Shown here: one piece after another, positions 24,825 to 32,957 of the stretch | How the letters are laid out: the number at the start of each line of letters is the position of its first letter | Numbering within the stretch: position 1 is the first letter of the stretch | Source of the DNA: Saccharimonas sp963524295 | GTDB taxonomy: Bacteria; Patescibacteriota; Saccharimonadia; Saccharimonadales; Saccharimonadaceae | Reading direction: 5' to 3' | DNA: 64,000 nucleotides | Assembly (NCBI GenBank): GCA_963524295.1 | Contig: CAURFZ010000001.1 | Coordinates: 372,001-436,000 of the forward strand | The notes under the pieces: model-generated | What the model saw: the letters and a program-made list of their open reading frames with translations, nothing else | What the model was told of the DNA's origin: nothing | The model's database searches: none | Program-made: the position numbers and the translations under genes

Positions 24825-25943
24825 CTACTCTGGCAATTGCTCATTCTCGCGCAAGATTTTCTTGCCGCGCATTTCGTATTTGACGCCAGTCAGGTCGCTC
24901 GTGACATAGTCGTCGTTGAGGAGATTGACAAAAACGGCCGCATCCTTGGCATCCATGATAATGATACTCCCTGCCGCGTCGTCCGTCATCAGGCCCAGAC
25001 CCATTTCGTCAGCGTGGTCGATGAGTTGGTCTTGTGTCACTTGGGCGGGATCGAGCTTTTGCAGTTTAGTCACCAGCGCTGGCGTGTCGCGCACCAGGCG
25101 ATCGAGCGTCAGCCCCTCAGGCAAGGTAAGCTTAAACTGCTGAGTGATGGCAGCAATCTTCTCCTCCGCCACAGCGTGCTTTTTGGCATCGTAGCCAAAA
25201 AGCCGGACAAATTTACTCTCGCTAAAGGCAAAGATATCGTTGCCGACGATTAATACTTGATTATCCGGTGTGATGCGCAGGCCAGCATCAGCCACAAATG
25301 GCTGGAACGACCCACCACTGTACATCCAGGCGGTTGCTCCCTTGAGCACCTGCGACTGAGGTAGCAGCTTGGCCACAAAGAATGGCTCGCTATCTGTACC
25401 CATCCGAAAGCGCGCAATAATGCCCTTAACCTTCTTAAACTCATGGTCACCCTCGTTGAAGGTCTCGAGATCTGCCTCGCTGTAAGTGATCTGCTCGATC
25501 ACTTCCTGAGCGTGCACTACCCGGTCGAGCGTGGTGCGCTCGAGGACGTTTTCCTCCGCCTTGGCCGCCTCAAAGTCCCGCACCATCAGGCCAGTCGCTG
25601 CACCCGTCTGCACTGCTGTGATCATATCGTAGAGGAAGAGCACCTTGAGCTGCGCCTTGAGCTCAGCTGCATAGTTGGTGGCATACACCGTATAACCCTT
25701 GGTAAAGAGGAAGAGATCCACCTCTAACTGGTCTTTGTCACGATCGGCTTGGTTGGCCCAGAGGAAGATGTCGGTAGCATCGGTAGACGTGTCAGCAGCG
25801 GGCTGAGTGGTAGTATTTGTTGGCTGAGTCTCGGCATGAGCAGCAGCTACATCTACATCACTCTGCGGCGCAGCAGCTGACTCTGGTGGCGTTACTGAGG
25901 TGGTATCGGTGGTGGGGGTTTGTGTGTTTGGTTCGTTATGCAT
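24825..25943 (-). CDS. DUF4868 (Kiwa KwaB-like) domain protein
   Basis: 372 residues. The first 55 are a Thr/Pro/Ala-rich disordered segment. The central part (about 160-260: KGIIARFRMGTDSEPFFVAKLLPQSQVL ... LRITPDNQVLIVGNDIFAFSESKFVRLFGYDAKK) follows the pattern I associate with DUF4868, the domain of KwaB, the cytoplasmic half of the Kiwa anti-phage system. No KwaA-like four-helix membrane partner is adjacent. The function of solo homologues is unknown. TACACT ends 7 nt before the ATG. Family call from memory, not from a search. Confidence 0.5.
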   Translation of the reverse strand: MHNEPNTQTPTTDTTSVTPPESAAAPQSDVDVAAAHAETQPTNTTTQPAADTSTDATDIFLWANQADRDKDQLEVDLFLFTKGYTVYATNYAAELKAQLKVLFLYDMITAVQTGAATGLMVRDFEAAKAEENVLERTTLDRVVHAQEVIEQITYSEADLETFNEGDHEFKKVKGIIARFRMGTDSEPFFVAKLLPQSQVLKGATAWMYSGGSFQPFVADAGLRITPDNQVLIVGNDIFAFSESKFVRLFGYDAKKHAVAEEKIAAITQQFKLTLPEGLTLDRLVRDTPALVTKLQKLDPAQVTQDQLIDHADEMGLGLMTDDAAGSIIIMDAKDAAVFVNLLNDDYVTSDLTGVKYEMRGKKILRENEQLPE

Positions 25944-25997
25944 GGTTTCTAGTGTACTATATTTGGGGTGTAAAGCCTATTGCTACATCCGGTAGTG

Positions 25998-26894
25998 TTA
26001 CCGCTCGTCGCTTGCTGGCCCATGCCCCAGCGTCTCCAGTGTGCGGTCAACTACTTTCTGGGCAAAGCGCTGCATGTCATCATCGCTCCTAAGGTCGAGC
26101 CCCTCACCCTGGTCGATGAGAAAGCTGTGTGGCGGGAGATCTGAGACCATGGGGATTGGTTCGCCATAGCCTTGACCCGCCATAAACCCCATAGAGTAGC
26201 GCAGGTCATTTGACTCATGCTCATTGAGGGCAAATACCCCGCGACGCAAGAATGCTGGGTGTGCCAAGCAAAATGCCGCTGTGTCGATATCCAGATATTC
26301 CCCTGGCCGTACCACTGGTATCTGGTATTCAGCGTAATGGGAAAAGCTATTATTTTGTGTCGATTCCACCATCGTGAGGCCAAGCGAATACCCCTCAGTA
26401 CGCAGTGCCTCAATCGCCGCATACAGTGCCCCACCACGCTGCATAATTCGCTCGGACGAAACTCTGCTAGACATCGATGCATTAACATACATCATTGCCT
26501 GCTTCCCATGAGTATCCTGGCGCACTTGATAATCTACCATATGCTCGGGCTCACCGTGTAGGTAAGCGCCAATATCTACCTCATCACCAGCGAAATCTAG
26601 CCGAGACTCTACAATTGGTCGCCGCCCCACTAGCTGATCTATAGCCACACGTCCCACTACTTGGCGCAAGCGCTGGCGGCCCTCTTCCCAGCCATAGCGC
26701 GCCAACTCGATCGCCTCATCCATCGTCCTTGTGCCCGACCACCGCTCCTCATCTGTCCTCAGGCTCGCTGCTCCGAGGTCAGACTGCTCTTGCTGCTCGG
26801 GCGCATGCTGCATCGCATCAATCATTTCGCCAATGCTATCGAGCTGACGAAAGTGCATCGTACGACCGTCATACTCTTGCTCAGAGCGACGCAT
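25998..26894 (-). CDS. VWA-like protein (phage DUF7192/CobT-like), partner of the AAA+ ATPase
   Basis: 298 residues, resembling phage-type proteins encoded next to CobS-like ATPases. The N-terminal part has RWSGTRTMDEAIELARYGWEEGRQRL (about 51-76). The central block VNASMSSRVSSERIMQRGGALYAAIEALRTEGYSLGLTMVEST (about 138-180) looks like the first strand, MIDAS loop and helix of a von Willebrand A domain, but with Asn-x-Ser-x-Ser instead of Asp-x-Ser-x-Ser. FCLAHPAFLRRGVFAL follows. Its ATG abuts the stop codon of the ATPase (TAGATG), so translation is coupled. Function unknown; MoxR/VWA pairs usually remodel a client or insert metal. Confidence 0.5.
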   Translation of the reverse strand: MRRSEQEYDGRTMHFRQLDSIGEMIDAMQHAPEQQEQSDLGAASLRTDEERWSGTRTMDEAIELARYGWEEGRQRLRQVVGRVAIDQLVGRRPIVESRLDFAGDEVDIGAYLHGEPEHMVDYQVRQDTHGKQAMMYVNASMSSRVSSERIMQRGGALYAAIEALRTEGYSLGLTMVESTQNNSFSHYAEYQIPVVRPGEYLDIDTAAFCLAHPAFLRRGVFALNEHESNDLRYSMGFMAGQGYGEPIPMVSDLPPHSFLIDQGEGLDLRSDDDMQRFAQKVVDRTLETLGHGPASDER

Positions 26895-28580
26895 CTAGTG
26901 ACTCCTCGGCTGCTTACCACCCACGTCGGGGTGCTGCCTCAGCCAATTACACAGGGTGAATCGCCCAGGAACAAAACCGTGGCAGGCTTCGAATTGCTTG
27001 GCGTAATCCTGGACGTCATGGTCGTTCAATTGCGAAAAGTGGTCTTTCACAAACTCTATTCGGTCGTGTACCTCCACCTTAATGTGGTCATTATCATTAT
27101 CCTCTGTTTCCCATTGTGTGATGTCCCCACGGTCGCGCTGCCAACGCCGATCCTCTACATTGACTGCAGCAACTATATCTGAGACAAGGACCTTTTTTGT
27201 CGTCCAAATTTCGGGGTCTCCAAAGACCCGCTCTACTGCGCTAGTGATTGTTGGCGTTTGTAATGCGTCGTCTGTTAACTCACGCGAATGCATTGACTCC
27301 AAGTCCCAACACACTCGAACAAATACACCGGTGTCGTAGTCGCTTGTGTCTAATTTATCGATATTATAACAGTCTGGCAAGAAAAGACGTATAGAACGAT
27401 CAAGAGATTTCTCAAGCCATCGTGTATTCGTTCTATCGATAGTAATTTCTTTATCCTCCGGTGGTGTAAACCACTCACTATCACTTCTCTTTTCAGTATC
27501 TTTTGGCTGAGTTTCTCGAGATGACTTACTGTTAGATTCATCAAGCTCTTTGTCTTTAGTGGCCTCGCGAGTCTTGTAGTCAAGCGCCTCTTGCACCCTC
27601 GGCATCAACCGCTTGGCATTCTCAGCTAGCTTCTCGCGGTCATGCTCCTTCATACCCTTATAGAGGAGCATCTGGCCCAGCCAATCCTTACCGACGCCTT
27701 GCTCAGCCAGACGCACGCCATACAAGCTAGCACGCTGGCTAATGATAGCGCGGATACCAAGCTCGCCCAGTGCCTGGCGGTGCGCTCGCACTGTAGCCAG
27801 CCACTCTTTGGGGCTAGGTACCTCACCAGCCGAGATGTCGAGTGGCGAGCGGTTTATCTCCGTGCCAAGTATCAGCGCGTCCTCCAAATATTCATCAGTG
27901 TCCATTGGGATGAATGCAAAGCGGTCGATGGTGGCTGCATCGATCGGTGCCCGGCCCACATACTCACTCGTTGCCCCGCGGCCAATCGTGTTGGCGCTGG
28001 CGATAAAGCGCGCCGTCTCGTGGCGTGGCACTCTGCTATCCGGGAACTCACCATGGCCATTGGCAAGCGCACTGTTGAGGATAGTCAAAATACTTGCGCT
28101 ACCATTATCGATCTCATCAAACATAAAGACGCCACCATTTTCATACACCTCACGGTAAGCTGTACTATGGTAGCTACCCGTTGCATCGCGGTAGCCCATG
28201 AGGTCAGACTTAGATGTCGTTGGCCCGAGCGATATAGAGCGAAATGGCAAGCCGAGGCTATTTGCCGCTTGCTCACCAGCAGTCGACTTGCCACTCCCTG
28301 CCTCACCATGCAGCCAGATAGGTACATCTGCCTGCAAGGCTGCGCGCACGAGGGGCGTGTGGTAATGCGACGGTTTGGCTCTGTTGACAAACTGTTGCAA
28401 TGCAGGGTATTCCTGCTGCCGTGTTGTATGATCTAGCGCGAGGATCGTCCGCAGTGCATTTACAACCTCCTCGCTCGTCCCTTGGTGCAGTTGCTCTACA
28501 ACCTGGCGTGCTTCACTCAAGTCTGCAGTCACCCCCTGGTGTACTGCTTTGATATCGCGCAGTGTTTTGCCGCTCATCAA
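26895..28580 (-). CDS. MoxR/CobS-type AAA+ ATPase, natural start out of frame
   Basis: About 561 residues in the open frame. Walker A GEAGSGKST (92-100), Walker B VFMFDEID (151-158), sensor-1 region FIASANTIGRG (about 191-201) and the ANGHGEFPDSRVPRHETARF insert are those of MoxR/CobS dynein-related ATPases. The acidic/Ser-rich segment about 335-375 is a linker before a C-terminal region of unknown fold. The frame is open back to 28703, but no good start lies in it: TTG 28580 and ATG 28577 lack a Shine-Dalgarno. A strong promoter, AAGGAG and ATG at 28684 lie upstream in another frame, separated by an (AG)8 tract. One AG fewer would give an uninterrupted protein starting MANPERERALTGSVEQ. So the gene is either phase-off or carries an indel. 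Confidence 0.7.
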   Translation of the reverse strand: MMSGKTLRDIKAVHQGVTADLSEARQVVEQLHQGTSEEVVNALRTILALDHTTRQQEYPALQQFVNRAKPSHYHTPLVRAALQADVPIWLHGEAGSGKSTAGEQAANSLGLPFRSISLGPTTSKSDLMGYRDATGSYHSTAYREVYENGGVFMFDEIDNGSASILTILNSALANGHGEFPDSRVPRHETARFIASANTIGRGATSEYVGRAPIDAATIDRFAFIPMDTDEYLEDALILGTEINRSPLDISAGEVPSPKEWLATVRAHRQALGELGIRAIISQRASLYGVRLAEQGVGKDWLGQMLLYKGMKEHDREKLAENAKRLMPRVQEALDYKTREATKDKELDESNSKSSRETQPKDTEKRSDSEWFTPPEDKEITIDRTNTRWLEKSLDRSIRLFLPDCYNIDKLDTSDYDTGVFVRVCWDLESMHSRELTDDALQTPTITSAVERVFGDPEIWTTKKVLVSDIVAAVNVEDRRWQRDRGDITQWETEDNDNDHIKVEVHDRIEFVKDHFSQLNDHDVQDYAKQFEACHGFVPGRFTLCNWLRQHPDVGGKQPRSH

Positions 28581-28657
28581 GTTACTAAGCGACTGGAGCG
28601 AAATCTCACCACTCCCCGCAGTATCTGCAGTGGTTTGCTCAACGCTGCCTGTTAAGG

Positions 28658-28673
28658 CTCTCTCTCTCTCTCT
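28658..28673 (-). repeat. (AG)8 dinucleotide tract at the 5' end of the ATPase gene
   Basis: Eight AG units (minus strand) lie 4 codons after the ATG at 28684. With eight units, translation from that ATG ends after ten residues (MANPEREREP, stop TAA); with seven or ten units it would continue into the ATPase frame. Confidence 0.9.
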
Positions 28674-28712
28674 GGATTTGCCATATTTTCTCCTTATTGT
28701 CTAGATTACTTT

Positions 28713-28742
28713 ATTGTAAGAGATATCTAGGAGGTTTGTCAA
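28713..28742 (-). promoter_or_regulatory. Promoter of the AAA+ ATPase / VWA-like operon
   Basis: Consensus TTGACA (28737-28742), 18-nt spacer, TACAAT (28713-28718). AAGGAG (28690-28695) and ATG (28684) follow at normal distance, showing that the intended start is at 28684. Confidence 0.8.
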
Positions 28743-28875
28743 TTAGCAAACTATGGGAGCTGCTGAGGTTTGCAACGCTCGTATAGGAGCTGAGCATGTT
28801 ATAAGAACATTCATTTTTGTTTACTATAATCACCGAGAAGCATGAGACGACCCCAGACTTTGGGATAGCAATGCG

Positions 28876-30408
28876 CTACTGCACCGCATCCTCACCAAAA
28901 TGCTTTTGCAGCCGCATTTTTATCGAGCCTTCGTGCCGACCAAGAGTACGGCTGAGCTGGCGGATGCCCACGCCTTGGACGAAGGCCTGCTTGAGCGTCT
29001 CATCGTCAACTTTTGTCCATGGTTTGTAGGCGTTGGGGTGGGTCTGGCGCATTGTGGCGATCTTGGCCGCCCAGCTAGTGCTGCCAGTTTTGCCCGTCGG
29101 CTTCTTCTGCGGCATCGTAGCACGCTGAGCAGCCTGTTCGCGCAGATGGGCAAAGCGCTCAGCATCTTGGGCGGCACGAGTGCGCAGCTGCGTGTCGATG
29201 ATGTATGCTTCATCGCTCATGGTAAGCGCCATGCGGTTGATGCCGGTGAGATATATAGCATCGAGGCTCTTAACGCGGCTCAGTGCCACATAACCCATAC
29301 CTGGGACAAAGGCTTTGCGTAGGTCGATGCGTGCACTATCGAGCGTCATCCCCTGGCTTTTGTGCACAGTAATCGCCCAAGCCAGGCGCAGTGGCAGCTG
29401 CGCGATACTAGCCCGCTTACGCGTACCATCGCGCAGTTCCCAGGTGTCAGGCTGCATTGTCACCACATGGCCATTACGAAACTCCACCACAGGGTAGTCT
29501 GTGCCTGGCTCGAAGTCTGCTACCAGGCCAATGCTCCCATTGACAAAGCGCCGTGCTTGGTCGTTCTTGATAGCCATCACCAGTGCACCCCGCTTGAGCA
29601 CTAGCACCTCTGGTGCGAGGATGCTCCGCTGCAAGGTATCGACGTAATTTTGCCCACCAGTGCTGCTGCGTTGGTACGATACTTCATCGCCAGGCAGCTC
29701 AGCGAGGCGGGCTTGGTTGATCCGATCGACGTCGATATTAACAGTATGAAGCTCAGTCAGGTCGCTCTCGTGAGGTGGCTCTATCTCTGTGCGAGCTAGT
29801 AGTTGCTCGGCGTGGCGTCGGCGCAGGTCGCCAGCTCGCATAGCCGTTAGGATATCGAGCAGAGCGTCGCCCTTTTGCTGGCGGTATTGCTGGTCGAGGT
29901 AGAGAATAGCTGGGTCGAGCTGGCGCCAGGCTTGCGACTGCACCACAAAGCTCCCCTGCCGCCCACCATCGCGATTGACTGGCGGCAGCTGAAAGAAATC
30001 CCCACTCATCACTACCTGCAGCCCACCAAAAGGCTGATCCGGCATCTCGCGCACGCGGCGGCACACTTCGTCGATCATATCCAGGCGGTAGTCGTGCAGC
30101 ATACTAATCTCATCGATGATGAGCACATCTGTTTTAGCAATAATATCGCGCCGCGTCTTCGACAGGTGATCAAAAAAATTGTTCGGCAAGCTATCGTGGA
30201 TGCCAATCCCCGCCCATGCGTGGATGGTGCTACCACCCAGGTGTGTCGCCGCAAGCCCCGTCGTGGCAGTGACGGAGACATACTTGCCATCCGCCTTACA
30301 TTGGCGGATGAACTGCCCCAACACATACGTCTTGCCTGTGCCCGCTGGCCCTGTCAGCAGTGCACTCTGACCACTACGCAAAATCTCCTGTGCAAGTGTC
30401 TGATCCAT
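28876..30408 (-). CDS. Pif1/RecD-like SF1 DNA helicase with C-terminal HTH-like region
   Basis: 510 residues. Walker A LLTGPAGTGKT (17-27), DEAD-like VLIIDEIS (95-102), MSGDFFQLPPV (motif III), the RLAWAITVHKSQGMTLD motif V/VI block and GYVALSRVKSL are those of Pif1-family 5'-3' helicases that unwind G4 DNA, R-loops and forks. The last 55 residues (YKPWTKVDDETLKQAFVQGVGIRQLSRTLGRHEGSIKMRLQKHFG) form a helix-turn-helix of a type often appended to bacterial Pif1 and helicase-like proteins. I chose the ATG at 30408 because the Walker region starts soon after, and the 12 upstream codons show no start signal. No nuclease domain. Confidence 0.85.
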   Translation of the reverse strand: MDQTLAQEILRSGQSALLTGPAGTGKTYVLGQFIRQCKADGKYVSVTATTGLAATHLGGSTIHAWAGIGIHDSLPNNFFDHLSKTRRDIIAKTDVLIIDEISMLHDYRLDMIDEVCRRVREMPDQPFGGLQVVMSGDFFQLPPVNRDGGRQGSFVVQSQAWRQLDPAILYLDQQYRQQKGDALLDILTAMRAGDLRRRHAEQLLARTEIEPPHESDLTELHTVNIDVDRINQARLAELPGDEVSYQRSSTGGQNYVDTLQRSILAPEVLVLKRGALVMAIKNDQARRFVNGSIGLVADFEPGTDYPVVEFRNGHVVTMQPDTWELRDGTRKRASIAQLPLRLAWAITVHKSQGMTLDSARIDLRKAFVPGMGYVALSRVKSLDAIYLTGINRMALTMSDEAYIIDTQLRTRAAQDAERFAHLREQAAQRATMPQKKPTGKTGSTSWAAKIATMRQTHPNAYKPWTKVDDETLKQAFVQGVGIRQLSRTLGRHEGSIKMRLQKHFGEDAVQ

Positions 30409-30456
30409 AGATTCTAGTATACAAGGTTGTGGGGTGAGAGGCAAAGTACGTGCAGC

Positions 30457-30984
30457 CTATTGTGGTAATGTTGCACTACCAGGGATGAGCTGCGCGTAGT
30501 GCGTTTGCTCAAGTGCTTGCAGTTGCGCTGTATTAAATGACTGCATTGCCACTGCGTGCCGACTACTAAGGTGAGCAAGAAGTGCCTGCTGTGGATTATC
30601 GAGAAAATGTGCCACCACCAAGCCACCAATAGCCACTATACGCCGCGTCTCTTCGGGTGTTTGAATATTCGTCTCGCGGAGGTCGTCTACGCCATGCGCC
30701 ACACTACCACCAAGTGTTTCATCAAACCACCCACGCGCCATACCTTGGTCATATGCACAGCACAGCGGCAATGGTGCACGCAAATTATGCTTACCAGCAC
30801 GCTGAGCAAGCTGCCAGTGCCCCCCATAATTACCAATTGCTATATCAAATTCTGGATTATCTTTATCATTAAAGGTGAGGTTGGTCACCATACCGAGCCG
30901 CGCCGCTGGGCGCTCTTCACCAACAAAAAACGCACTCACATACGCAGTTGCTGCTGATTCGGATGTCACAATTGTTTCGCGCAT
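30457..30984 (-). CDS. Conserved-looking protein of unknown function (175 residues)
   Basis: No family recognised. Mixed alpha/beta composition, no signal peptide or membrane helix, motifs of note GGHWQLAQRAGKHNLRAPLPLCCAYDQG and a C-terminal helix ending LIPGSATLPQ. The ATG at 30984 lies exactly 6 nt after TATAAT (30991-30996), so a leaderless start is more likely than the ORF start 7 codons upstream, which overlaps the -10. Confidence 0.5.
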   Translation of the reverse strand: MRETIVTSESAATAYVSAFFVGEERPAARLGMVTNLTFNDKDNPEFDIAIGNYGGHWQLAQRAGKHNLRAPLPLCCAYDQGMARGWFDETLGGSVAHGVDDLRETNIQTPEETRRIVAIGGLVVAHFLDNPQQALLAHLSSRHAVAMQSFNTAQLQALEQTHYAQLIPGSATLPQ

Positions 30985-31107
30985 AGAATTATTATAGTAA
31001 AGCACAATGGGGCGAAAAATACAATAGAAGGAAACCGCACGTCAAGACACCCTTCCAGCCCACTACAGCAAACTCACCTGATGAAATATTAGCTCAACCT
31101 CGCCACT

Positions 31108-32118
31108 CTACCGATCCCACGCAAACCCCTCACCAAAGTGCCCCCAGCGGGCGGTTGGTTCGTAGATAGGCTGGGCGAGCTGAAGTGTGGTGATGATACC
31201 ATGCGGACTGAGGTCGTAGCCTGTAATAGGCTGCTCTACACCATCAATGATGGCGGTTGCCTCGACGGGCTGGTCGTGGCCAATCGCATACGCCAGACGC
31301 ACCAGCACCTCCTGCGCGTGGTGCTGCCGCAGATAATCCACTGCAATGCGCCGCGCCATATACGCCGCCGAGCGATCCACCTTGGTGGCATCCTTGCCGC
31401 TAAAGGCCCCACCACCAATCGGCACGCGTGGCCCATAATTATCGACGATGAGCTTGCGTCCCGTCAGGCCAGCATCAGCCGCAAAGCCACCAATCTGCCA
31501 GTCCCCTGCTGGGTTACAGTGCAGCACTGGTGCATCATATTGCTTATCCTTAAAAAATGTGTTCACATACGTCTGCTGCTGGAGCCACTCCTTGACTGCC
31601 TCTGTTAAATCGTCTTTTGGCGCGTGTTGGAAGCTTGCAACAATTGCCGTTATCTGCCCACCACGTAGTGTTACTTGCGTTTTGCCATCGTAGGGCCAAC
31701 GTTGATACAAAAATTGGTTCAATCGCCGCGCCAGCACTGTTTCTAGTGGGAGCAGCTCAGGCGTTTCATTACAGGCATAACCGATCATCACGCCTTGGTC
31801 GCCCGCCCCACCATCATCCACACCGCGAGCAATCTCTGGGCTCTGCTGAGCAATGTGCTCAATTATCTCTACCTCACTCCCCGCCAAACGCTGCACAATC
31901 GGCGCCACCGCCACCGTCGCCTGCGACGTCACTTCGCCCGTTACAAACACCACGCCATGGCCGCCGCACACTTCCACCGCCACGCGTGCCTGTGGGTCGC
32001 GGGCTAGATAGGCATCAAGGATGGCGTCGCTCATTTGGTCGCACAGCTTGTCGGGGTGGCCTGGGCTTACGCTCTCGGCAGTGCGAAACTGCGCTGATGT
32101 TATAGTCGTTGCTGTCAT
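31108..32118 (-). CDS. metK: S-adenosylmethionine synthetase
   Basis: Makes SAM from ATP and methionine. Three-repeat MAT fold: N-terminal TAESVSPGHPDKLCDQMSDAILDAYL (about 12-37) with the catalytic His-Pro-Asp, GDQGVMIGYAC, and the nucleotide loop GGGAFSGKDATKVDRSAAYMARRIA. 336 residues, somewhat shorter than the usual 380-400. The correct start is the ATG at 32118, directly after the riboswitch terminator; the open frame further upstream is riboswitch sequence. Expression is controlled by the SAM-I element, giving end-product repression. Confidence 0.95.
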   Translation of the reverse strand: MTATTITSAQFRTAESVSPGHPDKLCDQMSDAILDAYLARDPQARVAVEVCGGHGVVFVTGEVTSQATVAVAPIVQRLAGSEVEIIEHIAQQSPEIARGVDDGGAGDQGVMIGYACNETPELLPLETVLARRLNQFLYQRWPYDGKTQVTLRGGQITAIVASFQHAPKDDLTEAVKEWLQQQTYVNTFFKDKQYDAPVLHCNPAGDWQIGGFAADAGLTGRKLIVDNYGPRVPIGGGAFSGKDATKVDRSAAYMARRIAVDYLRQHHAQEVLVRLAYAIGHDQPVEATAIIDGVEQPITGYDLSPHGIITTLQLAQPIYEPTARWGHFGEGFAWDR

Positions 32119-32163
32119 AAAAAACTCCCTTCTCTTATCCTGTAGCGCCAGGCGAGAAAGGAG
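32119..32163 (-). terminator. Riboswitch expression platform: intrinsic terminator before metK
   Basis: CTCCTTTCTC pairs with GAGAAGGGAG (one G-U) around a 19-nt loop and is followed by TTTTTT and the ATG. The 3' arm contains the GGGAG ribosome-binding site, so folding blocks both transcription and initiation. Confidence 0.85.
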
Positions 32164-32182
32164 CTGCCTTCTTACGCGTCTC

Positions 32183-32282
32183 ATATCTTCCCTGCGCACA
32201 GGCTGGAATTAGCACCTTACTCGCTTCCCGAGTAGGTTGCTGGCGAGTCATCGGGCCAGTCCCTCGTCGCACTCTGGATATT
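32183..32282 (-). promoter_or_regulatory. SAM-I (S-box) riboswitch aptamer
   Basis: Minus strand shows the S-box landmarks in order: TATCCAGAG, GAGGGACTGGCCC-GATGA, GCAACC, then GGTGCTAATTCC and closing GATAT that pairs with ATATC at the 5' end (P1). The P3/P4 hairpin is CTCG-GGAAG-CGAG-like. It sits between the metK promoter (TGT-TATACT, 32298-32303) and the terminator. Confidence 0.92.
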
Positions 32283-32297
32283 AGTGATATTGGTAAT

Positions 32298-32303
32298 AGT
32301 ATA
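32298..32303 (-). promoter_or_regulatory. -10 element of metK
   Basis: Extended -10 TGT-TATACT, placing the start point about 8 nt before the riboswitch P1 strand. Confidence 0.65.
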
Positions 32304-32484
32304 ACATGTATTTATGCTAGGAATACCCACCTTGTCGATGCAGCACAACGCGACGAGAAAGATACAGCTAACTCAACATGAGAGGAAGAACGCATTGTTC
32401 AGCCGCTTGGCTACAAGCTTGAGCCTGGTACATAGAGCTGCATTCTTATATAAGCCGCCACGCAGCAATATCCTCTGCACCTAA

Positions 32485-32510
32485 AAACCGGTCATTACAA
32501 CCGGTTTCTT
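32485..32510 (-). terminator. Terminator of rnhA
   Basis: AAACCGGT/ACCGGTTT hairpin with a 7-nt loop followed by T residues (minus strand), 6 nt after the rnhA stop codon. Between here and the riboswitch (32304-32484) I see no gene. Confidence 0.75.
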
Positions 32511-32515
32511 GCTGT

Positions 32516-32956
32516 TCATTCTCCTCCAAGCCGCTCCCCAGCTCGTGCTCGGTTGGCCCATTGGTCGGCCAGCTCATTTTGCTCATGGCCGTTGTGGCCG
32601 CGCACCCAGATGAGCTTCGGCCGCACGGTGGTATAAAGCGCATAGGCTTCTTGCACGAGCTCAAGGTTCTTGATCGGCCCGCTGCTCTTGCGCCAGCCCT
32701 TGGCTGCCCAGCCAGGTGCCCACTTGGTGAGGACATTAACCCAAAATTCGCTATCGGTATGGATCTCGCATTCCTCAGCCCCAGCCAACTGCATGGCTGC
32801 GATGAGGGCCATCCCCTCCATACGAATGTTCGTCGTGTTGCCTGGCTCGCTGCCCAGCGCCACGGGCTTGCCCTGCTCGATAACGGCATAGCCGCCCGGG
32901 CCAGGGTTGGGGCTGGCGCTGCCATCAGTGTAGAAAATGCGCGGAGTGGCTGCCAT
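32516..32956 (-). CDS. rnhA: Ribonuclease HI
   Basis: Cuts RNA in RNA-DNA hybrids. Catalytic acids are visible in order: Asp in IFYTDGSASPNPGPGGYAV, Glu in IRMEGMALIAAM, Asp in EIHTDSEFWVNVLTKW, and the last Asp in ELADQWANRA; the handle region (WAAKGWRKSSGPIKN) is present. 146 residues, full length for a bacterial RNase HI. Start ATG at 32956 lies 1 nt after the stop of the upstream gene, so the pair forms an operon. Confidence 0.93.
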   Translation of the reverse strand: MAATPRIFYTDGSASPNPGPGGYAVIEQGKPVALGSEPGNTTNIRMEGMALIAAMQLAGAEECEIHTDSEFWVNVLTKWAPGWAAKGWRKSSGPIKNLELVQEAYALYTTVRPKLIWVRGHNGHEQNELADQWANRARAGERLGGE

Positions 32957-32957
32957 G

